From Syntrophomonas sp964422685 (GTDB taxonomy: Bacteria > Bacillota > Syntrophomonadia > Syntrophomonadales > Syntrophomonadaceae): DNA of 10,717 nt. The DNA lies in assembly GCA_964422685.1 (NCBI GenBank), contig CAYRCG010000070.1:1-10717 (forward strand), written 5' to 3'. Both the position numbers and the translations under genes were made by a program. Shown piece by piece: positions 7,139 to 10,717 of this stretch. The notes under the pieces are model-generated. The model was not told the DNA's origin. It worked only from the letters and a program-made list of their open reading frames with translations, and did no database searches. Position 1 is the stretch's first letter; the number at the start of each line of letters is the position of its first letter.

Positions 7139-7182
7139 GCCGGGTATCCCCGGCATTTGGGAATAGCGATACCCGTCCCAAA
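7139..7182 (+). other. Cluster of overlapping perfect inverted repeats
   Basis: The gap 7088-7566 has no gene and is mostly repeats; this is its first structured part, 51 bases after dusB. Three perfect stems overlap: GCCGGG (7139-7144) with CCCGGC (7149-7154); CGGGTATC (7141-7148) with GATACCCG (7168-7175); and TTTGGGA (7156-7162) with TCCCAAA (7176-7182). The first two exclude each other. The first could serve as the dusB 3' end, but no T run follows. Confidence 0.55.
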
Positions 7183-7213
7183 CAGAGAACCGTCCCCTTG
7201 TTTGCCTTGTTTG
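7179..7213 (-). repeat. Variable-word hairpin repeat, copy 2 (reversed)
   Basis: The complement-orientation core GAGAACCGTCCCCT (7185-7198) is flanked by CAAACA (7179-7184) and TGTTTG (7199-7204). A 9-base tandem CCTTGTTTG occupies 7196-7213. The match to 6009-6034 in inverted orientation is 24 of 26 bases, and both copies carry the same flanking word. Confidence 0.75.
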
Positions 7214-7224
7214 CCCCTTTAAAC

Positions 7225-7254
7225 TTGATTCCCCTTCGGTGCAGGTGGTAAAAT
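7225..7254 (+). promoter_or_regulatory. Possible sigma-A promoter for the HTH gene
   Basis: TTGATT (7225-7230) and TAAAAT (7249-7254) are 18 bases apart, matching 4 of 6 and 5 of 6 consensus positions. It would give a leader of about 300 bases carrying three repeat elements before the gene at 7567. It is the best candidate I see in this gap, but matches of this quality arise by chance. Confidence 0.3.
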
Positions 7255-7299
7255 AACACTATATGCATTGTGAACAGAATTGTGCTCATGTTCGCACCC

Positions 7300-7342
7300 T
7301 GTCATTGTGGGGGGAAGATTCCTCGCCAGGCTCGGAATGACA
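7300..7342. repeat. TGTCATT...AATGACA dispersed repeat
   Basis: A 43-base unit ends in TGTCATT (7300-7306) and its complement AATGACA (7336-7342). It contains GGGGAAGATTCCTCGC followed by GCTCGGAATGACA, a combination I recall as a common interspersed repeat in bacterial intergenic DNA. It shares TGTCATTG and the complement of AATCTTCCCC with the unit at 76-114. Confidence 0.65.
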
Positions 7343-7353
7343 CTAGGAGGCTA

Positions 7354-7493
7354 TTTTCATATTAACCCCCATGGTCAGGGACCGCAAACAACGATGAAAA
7401 GGGAGTTTGGAGGCACTTGAACGGTAAGAAGTAGCGGGTTTTCACTAATACCCCTCACCCCTTACCCCATACGCCTCACCTTTCCATACTGAC
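7354..7493. repeat. 140-base intergenic element, copy B (HTH gene leader)
   Basis: It has end repeats TTTTCATATTAAC (7354-7366) and TTTCCATACTGAC (7481-7493), exactly as far apart as in copy A at 1547-1686. The hairpin is GGTC (7373-7376) with GACC (7380-7383), extended by a T-G wobble. The core starting AAACAACGATGAAAAGGGAG and the heptamers CCCCTCA, CCCCTTA, CCCCATA, CGCCTCA (7451-7478) are kept. Relative to copy A, one hairpin pair changes from C-G to T-A, so pairing is preserved. It ends 73 bases before the start of the downstream gene. Confidence 0.85.
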
Positions 7494-7515
7494 CTTCAGG
7501 GTAAAGAATAATAGT

Positions 7516-7551
7516 GACACAACAAAAACATCCCCTTGTGTCGCTTGTGTC
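7516..7551. repeat. Variable-word hairpin repeat, diverged copy 3
   Basis: GACACAA (7516-7522) pairs perfectly with TTGTGTC (7536-7542), and TTGTGTC recurs at 7545-7551. The interior, CAAAAACATCCCC, looks like a decayed form of the core ending AACCGTCCCC. The flanking word matches that of the copy at 10104-10166. It ends just before AAAAAGGAG, the ribosome site of the next gene. Confidence 0.5.
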
Positions 7552-7566
7552 AAAAAGGAGAGCTAC

Positions 7567-8097
7567 ATGGAAACATTCCGTATTCAAGATAAAATTATAA
7601 GCTGGCAGAAGATTGAAAACACCCTGCGCAAAGCTTTGCAGATGCGGGCCCGCGGCCTATCCCAGCAAGAAACCGCCGATCGCTTGCTAATCGACCGCAC
7701 CTTCATATCCCGGCTGGAGGGAATCGGAGAAATCCGCAAAGGACAGTCTATTGCCTGCATAGGCTTTCCCCTGCAAAACAAGAAGGAGATTAAGGATATT
7801 TTGGAAAAAGAGGGGGTAGACTTTATATTATTGATGAGCGAAAGGGAGAGGCTGGATTTTGTCAACCAGCGCAGCGGTAAGGAACTTTTAAACGAGTTGA
7901 TGGACCTGACTGCTCGGGTACGCAACTATGAAATAGTAATCGGAATAGGTTCCGATGAACGCCTGAAACTCATCGAGGGCGTTTTGGACGGGCAATTTAT
8001 TGGGGTGGAAATAGGTGCTTCTCCCTTAACGGAAGATAAATGGGTGGACCCGCAGGGAATCAGAACCATCCTACGTTCTATCAAAGCGGCCCGCTAG
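7567..8097 (+). CDS. HTH-domain protein with C-terminal alpha/beta domain
   Basis: A 176-residue cytoplasmic protein I do not recognise by name. Residues about 20-52 form a Xre-like helix-turn-helix (ALQMRARGLSQQETADRLLI, then DRTFISRLEG): the alternation, SQ.E.A start and S.R.E end are typical of the lambda-repressor-like fold. From residue 60 an alternating strand/helix domain follows (QSIACIGFP, helix, VDFILLM; later YEIVIGIGS, helix, FIGVEIGASPL), which could bind a small molecule or mediate dimerisation. The ATG at 7567 follows GGAG (7557-7560) by six bases. It lies upstream of two genes that it may regulate, separated by 140 bases. A transcription regulator is the best guess; the target and effector are not visible. 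Confidence 0.75.
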   Translation: METFRIQDKIISWQKIENTLRKALQMRARGLSQQETADRLLIDRTFISRLEGIGEIRKGQSIACIGFPLQNKKEIKDILEKEGVDFILLMSERERLDFVNQRSGKELLNELMDLTARVRNYEIVIGIGSDERLKLIEGVLDGQFIGVEIGASPLTEDKWVDPQGIRTILRSIKAAR

Positions 8098-8237
8098 AAT
8101 GGAAATCAGAAGACGGAAGGCGGGGAACGGGAAACGAAGGACGGGGTTTGGACCGGGGATTGATAGCGAAAAATAGGGGGGTGGGGGAGATGTAGTCCCC
8201 AAAAACCGACCCCTGGTGTTTAGAAGGAGGCAAATGT
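8098..8237. other. Purine-rich spacer before the quinate-dehydrogenase-like gene
   Basis: The spacer is strongly G/A-rich on the + strand, with degenerate repeats of ACGGAAGGCGGGG, ACGGGAAACG and AGGACGGGG (about 8113-8147), suggesting an old short tandem repeat. GGGGA (8184-8188) can pair with TCCCC (8196-8200). I see no convincing promoter. The end carries AAGGAGG (8224-8230), the ribosome site of the next gene. Confidence 0.4.
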
Positions 8238-9152
8238 TTGAAACGGATTGTCAGCGTCAGCTTAGGTTCATCACAGCGTGATCACTCTTTCGAAACGGAA
8301 TTCATGGGAGAGAAATTTTACATAGAGCGGATAGGCACTGACGGGGATTGGGACCGTGCCATCAGTCTTATTAGGGAGTTGGATGGCAAGGTAGATGCCT
8401 TTGGTATGGGAGGCATCGACCTTTATGTCCACATAGCGGGTAAGCGTTATGTTATAAAAGATGCCCGCCGCCTAATGAACGAGGCTCGCAAAACTCCGAT
8501 GCTGGACGGCAGTGGGTTGAAGAACACCCTGGAGCGCAAATGTATCATGGACATACAGCGGGAGGGGGTACTAGACCTGAAAGGGAAACGGGTTTTGATG
8601 GTCTGCGCGGTGGACCGTTTCGGTATGGCCGAGGCTTTTGAGGAGATAGGCGCCCGGCTCACCCTGGGCGATTTTATCTACACTGTGGGGGTGCCTATAC
8701 CAATGCATTCCTTGAGAACCCTACGTATATTGGGGGGAATCGCAGCTCCCTTTATCGTTAATATGCCCTTTGATAAACTTTATCCTACCGGAAAAGAGCA
8801 GGATGTAATAATTCCTAAACATTCAAAATATTATTATCAAGCTGATGTTTTAGCGGGTGACTTCCTTTATATCCGACGCTATCTGCCGGAGAGGCTCAAC
8901 GGGCAGGTAATTATAACCAATACCACCACCCGGGAGGATATGTATATGTTAAAGAAGCGGGGCATCAGCCGAGTTATTACTACCACCCCGGATATGGGCG
9001 GGCGCTCTTTCGGTACCAATGTAATCGAGGCTATTATAGTTACCTTGATGCAGCGTCCCCTGGAGGAAATCTCTCCGTCGGATTACTTTTCTATGTTGCA
9101 GGAGCTGAACCTGAAGCCGGGGGTGGTAAACTTGGAGGAATTCAGTGCCTGA
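8238..9152 (+). CDS. Rossmann-type protein, 'quinate 5-dehydrogenase'-like family
   Basis: A 304-residue cytoplasmic protein. From memory, close relatives in clostridia are annotated as quinate or shikimate 5-dehydrogenase, but I see no clear catalytic signature of that family and no aromatic-pathway gene nearby, so the substrate is unknown. An N-terminal alpha/beta part (MKRIVSVSLGSSQRDHSF; DAFGMGGIDLYV at 53-64) leads to DGSGLKNTLER (90-100). A nucleotide-binding-like segment follows, KGKRVLMVCAVDRFGMAEAF (115-134), in the position of a glycine-rich turn but without a full GxGxxG. PDMGGRSFGTNVIEA comes near the C-terminus. The TTG at 8238 is chosen for AAGGAGG at 8224-8230, seven bases upstream; the ATG at 8234 is out of frame and stops after 15 codons. 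It overlaps the next gene by eight bases. Confidence 0.7.
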   Translation: MKRIVSVSLGSSQRDHSFETEFMGEKFYIERIGTDGDWDRAISLIRELDGKVDAFGMGGIDLYVHIAGKRYVIKDARRLMNEARKTPMLDGSGLKNTLERKCIMDIQREGVLDLKGKRVLMVCAVDRFGMAEAFEEIGARLTLGDFIYTVGVPIPMHSLRTLRILGGIAAPFIVNMPFDKLYPTGKEQDVIIPKHSKYYYQADVLAGDFLYIRRYLPERLNGQVIITNTTTREDMYMLKKRGISRVITTTPDMGGRSFGTNVIEAIIVTLMQRPLEEISPSDYFSMLQELNLKPGVVNLEEFSA

Positions 9153-10062
9153 ACCGGATTTTGCCTTTTTTAACCTCAGAAATCGAGATAGACGGGGACT
9201 AATCTGCCGCAAACCAATATTCGACAGGTTACTCCCTTTGTTTTTTTCTCCCCGGGTGGAAAAACTAATTAGCATCGAGGGACTTAATACGCAGGGCTTA
9301 GGCATAACGCTTCCTTTGGGCCCGGGCAATCTCCACTCTTTGGATGCCAAAAGCCAGGAAAAGATAAACCGGCGCTCCGAGGAGATACTGCGGAATCACC
9401 GGTTGCCGGCAATGGCAGCTGATCGCTCCCATAAGGAGCAGTTGCGCTTACTTTTTCCCTCCCTTCCGCTGCTGTTCGGGGATAATTTCATCAAAGCCCT
9501 GGCTACGGTCTTTGTACAAAAAACCCTATCCCGCCGGGAAATAAAAAAAATAATAATTACCGGAGAAACGGAATATTTCCCCGAATTCGTTGCCGAAATA
9601 GCTTCGCTGGGGGTACCGGTATCCCTACAGAGTCTTCACCCTTCGCGGCACGAGATTCTAGCTTATCATCTGCTCTACGAAAAAGGGCAGGCGATAAGCA
9701 GCAGTTATCTGCAACCGGAAAAATGGGGAAAAGGGGAATTAGTCCTTATGTTTGACCCGGATGGGCAGCAGATGGCTATTAGCTCCCCCCGGGCTTTCTG
9801 TCTCAAAATCAGCGATCAAACCCGAGGTTTTTTTGCAGAAGTGGAGCAGCATTTAGATAGCAACGGTATCGATCCCGCTTTGCATAACCTGGCCCCGCTT
9901 ATGGAAATATCTTTATTGGCAAAGGCAGGATATCTTTCTGTCTTTGCCGAAAGGAATGGACAGAATAATATTAGGGAGGAAGAAGGCCGGAAATATCTAC
10001 TTGTACAAGAATTGGGAAAACAGGCCGGTTTATGGGAACCCTTTCTTGACAAGGCTATATAG
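9145..10062 (+). CDS. Conserved hypothetical protein, Rossmann-like segment
   Basis: I do not recognise this 305-residue protein. It begins at the GTG at 9145, five bases after GGAGGA (9134-9139), and overlaps the end of the preceding gene by eight bases, so translation is probably coupled and the two products may act together. No signal peptide, membrane span or cysteine cluster is seen. The middle has a strand-helix-strand order, KKIIITGETEYFPEFVAEIA (134-153), then GVPVSLQSL and GELVLMFDPDG, consistent with a Rossmann-like fold. The N-terminal part (NTQGLGITLPLGPGNLHSLD, 48-67) is glycine-rich, and the C-terminus is helical and charged. The greA promoter overlaps its last codons. Function is unknown. 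Confidence 0.7.
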   Translation: MPEPDFAFFNLRNRDRRGLICRKPIFDRLLPLFFSPRVEKLISIEGLNTQGLGITLPLGPGNLHSLDAKSQEKINRRSEEILRNHRLPAMAADRSHKEQLRLLFPSLPLLFGDNFIKALATVFVQKTLSRREIKKIIITGETEYFPEFVAEIASLGVPVSLQSLHPSRHEILAYHLLYEKGQAISSSYLQPEKWGKGELVLMFDPDGQQMAISSPRAFCLKISDQTRGFFAEVEQHLDSNGIDPALHNLAPLMEISLLAKAGYLSVFAERNGQNNIREEEGRKYLLVQELGKQAGLWEPFLDKAI

Positions 10063-10074
10063 GCTCTTTATAAT
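10046..10074 (+). promoter_or_regulatory. Consensus sigma-A promoter for greA
   Basis: TTGACA (10046-10051) and TATAAT (10069-10074) both match the consensus fully with the ideal 17-base spacer. The -35 box lies inside the last codons of the preceding gene, whose stop is at 10062. Transcription would start near 10081, giving a leader of about 130 bases with a long hairpin before greA. It is the strongest promoter I found in the window. Confidence 0.85.
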
Positions 10075-10103
10075 ACCATAAAGGATAAAGGTAAAATAGC
10101 CGA

Positions 10104-10166
10104 GGACACAGGGGGGCGGTTCTTCTGTGTTGCGGCGCAGGGCAGAAGAACCGTCCCCTTGTGTCC
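10104..10166 (+). repeat. Long leader hairpin, paired copies of the variable-word repeat
   Basis: The arm at 10104-10127 pairs with 10143-10166 over 24 positions: 22 Watson-Crick pairs plus two positions that become G-U in RNA, with a 15-base loop. The arms carry the cores GGGGGGCGGTTCTTCTG and CAGAAGAACCGTCCCC, so it looks like two copies of the family joined head to head. ACACA (10106-10110) can alternatively pair with TGTGT (10126-10130). No T run follows, so it is not a usual terminator. It lies in the predicted greA leader. Confidence 0.85.
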
Positions 10167-10209
10167 CCTTCATAGCTGAATTTATCACGAATAGATAGGA
10201 GCGAAGCAG

Positions 10210-10717
10210 ATGGCGGAGGAAAAAGAGGTAGTTCTGACTAAGGAAGGTTTGGAAAGACTGGAGAATGAACTGGAACACCTCAAATCAGTAAAAAGAGAAG
10301 AGGTGGCCGAGCGCATTAAACAGGCCATCGCCTTTGGAGATATAACGGAGAACTCCGAATATGAAGATGCGAAAAATGAACAGGCCTTTATCGAAGGACG
10401 GATAATAAGCCTGGAGAAGACCCTGAAAAAGGCCCGCTTGATGGAGGATGAGGATATACGCACTGATGTGGTTTCATTGGGCTCGCGTATTACCTTAAAG
10501 GAAATGAAATCGGGGCGTGAGGTCACTGTCACCTTGGTATCTTCGGTTGAATCTAAGCTTAAAGATGGGAAAATTTCGGATGAATCCCCGGTAGGCAAAG
10601 CCATTATGGGAAAGAAGGTCAAGTCAACGGTCACGGTGGAGGCACCGGCCGGTACTATTAAATATAAGATTTTAAAAGTAGAAATACAACCGAGTGTTAA
10701 TAATCATGCACAATCAG
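10210..10717 (+). CDS. greA: Transcription elongation factor GreA (partial, runs off the window)
   Basis: GreA binds in the secondary channel of RNA polymerase and stimulates cleavage of backtracked transcripts. 169 codons are visible with no stop. The N-terminal coiled coil begins EVVLTKEGLERLENELEHLK. Its tip, FGDITENSEYEDAK (42-55), has Asp44 and Glu47 in the place of the E. coli acidic pair Asp41/Glu44. The C-terminal FKBP-like domain includes VSLGSRITL, SPVGKAIMGKKV and VEAPAGTIKYKILKVE. TAGGAG (10196-10201) lies eight bases before the ATG. The frame continues at least 10 residues past KILKVE, where GreA usually ends near residue 158, so a tail is likely. A strong promoter and a hairpin leader precede it. 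Confidence 0.95.
   Translation, partial: MAEEKEVVLTKEGLERLENELEHLKSVKREEVAERIKQAIAFGDITENSEYEDAKNEQAFIEGRIISLEKTLKKARLMEDEDIRTDVVSLGSRITLKEMKSGREVTVTLVSSVESKLKDGKISDESPVGKAIMGKKVKSTVTVEAPAGTIKYKILKVEIQPSVNNHAQS

Noticed and set aside
7141..7182. H-type pseudoknot formed by the interleaved stems
   Set aside because: No bases are left between the 3' strands of the two stems, so both full stems cannot form together; alternative folds are more likely.
7098..7289. Opposite-strand 63-codon open frame in the gap after dusB
   Set aside because: It runs through inverted repeats and hairpin-repeat sequence and its product is low in similarity to anything I know; the repeats explain the stretch.
10104..10180. 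Intrinsic terminator before greA
   Set aside because: The stem is strong but is followed by CCTTCATAGC rather than a T run, and it lies between a promoter and greA on the same strand.
10185..10634. Opposite-strand 149-codon open frame over greA
   Set aside because: It lies antisense to an unambiguous greA, has no family resemblance and is serine/phenylalanine-rich as expected of a shadow frame.

Overview
The window reads as chromosomal DNA of an anaerobic, moderate-G+C Bacillota (Clostridia), possibly of the Syntrophomonas/Peptococcaceae kind. The evidence is the gene content and order (panC-panD, nadA-nadB-nadC, coaX, dusB, greA), a short three-cysteine NadA, a type III pantothenate kinase, strong GGAGG ribosome sites with GTG and TTG starts, and dispersed intergenic repeats. 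The genus is a guess. All nine complete genes and the partial tenth are on the + strand. None of the proteins shows a signal peptide or membrane segment.

Layout. 1-280 is repeat-rich non-coding DNA. 281-1489 holds panC and panD, followed by a hairpin terminator. 1706-6003 holds nadA, nadB, nadC and coaX. dusB lies at 6128-7087. 7088-7566 is a 479-base gap made almost entirely of repeats and inverted repeats. 7567-10062 holds three poorly known genes: an HTH protein, a Rossmann-type protein often labelled quinate 5-dehydrogenase, and an unrecognised partner overlapping it by 8 bases. A perfect sigma-A promoter and a long leader hairpin precede greA, which starts at 10210 and runs off the right edge.

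Metabolic logic. The first six genes form an aspartate-to-cofactor block. PanD turns L-aspartate into beta-alanine and PanC joins that to pantoate. CoaX then phosphorylates pantothenate, the first step to coenzyme A. NadB oxidises L-aspartate to iminoaspartate, NadA condenses it with dihydroxyacetone phosphate to quinolinate, and NadC makes nicotinate mononucleotide, committing it to NAD. panB is not in the window. DusB (tRNA dihydrouridine) and GreA (transcript cleavage) are housekeeping information-processing genes.

The most interesting material is intergenic. (1) A hairpin family has a conserved core (AGGGGACGGTTCT or its complement) flanked by a word that differs between copies but stays self-complementary. 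Five copies or remnants are visible; two form a 26-bp inverted pair around dusB and one sits in the greA leader. (2) A 140-base element occurs twice (upstream of nadA and of the HTH gene), bounded by 13-base direct repeats at identical 127-base spacing, with a compensatory base-pair change in its internal hairpin. (3) Degenerate heptamer tracts (CCCCTCA/CCCCTTA/CGCCTCA) lie in four gene leaders, and a perfect seven-copy array in the opposite orientation opens the window. No tRNA, rRNA, CRISPR array or transposase gene was seen.
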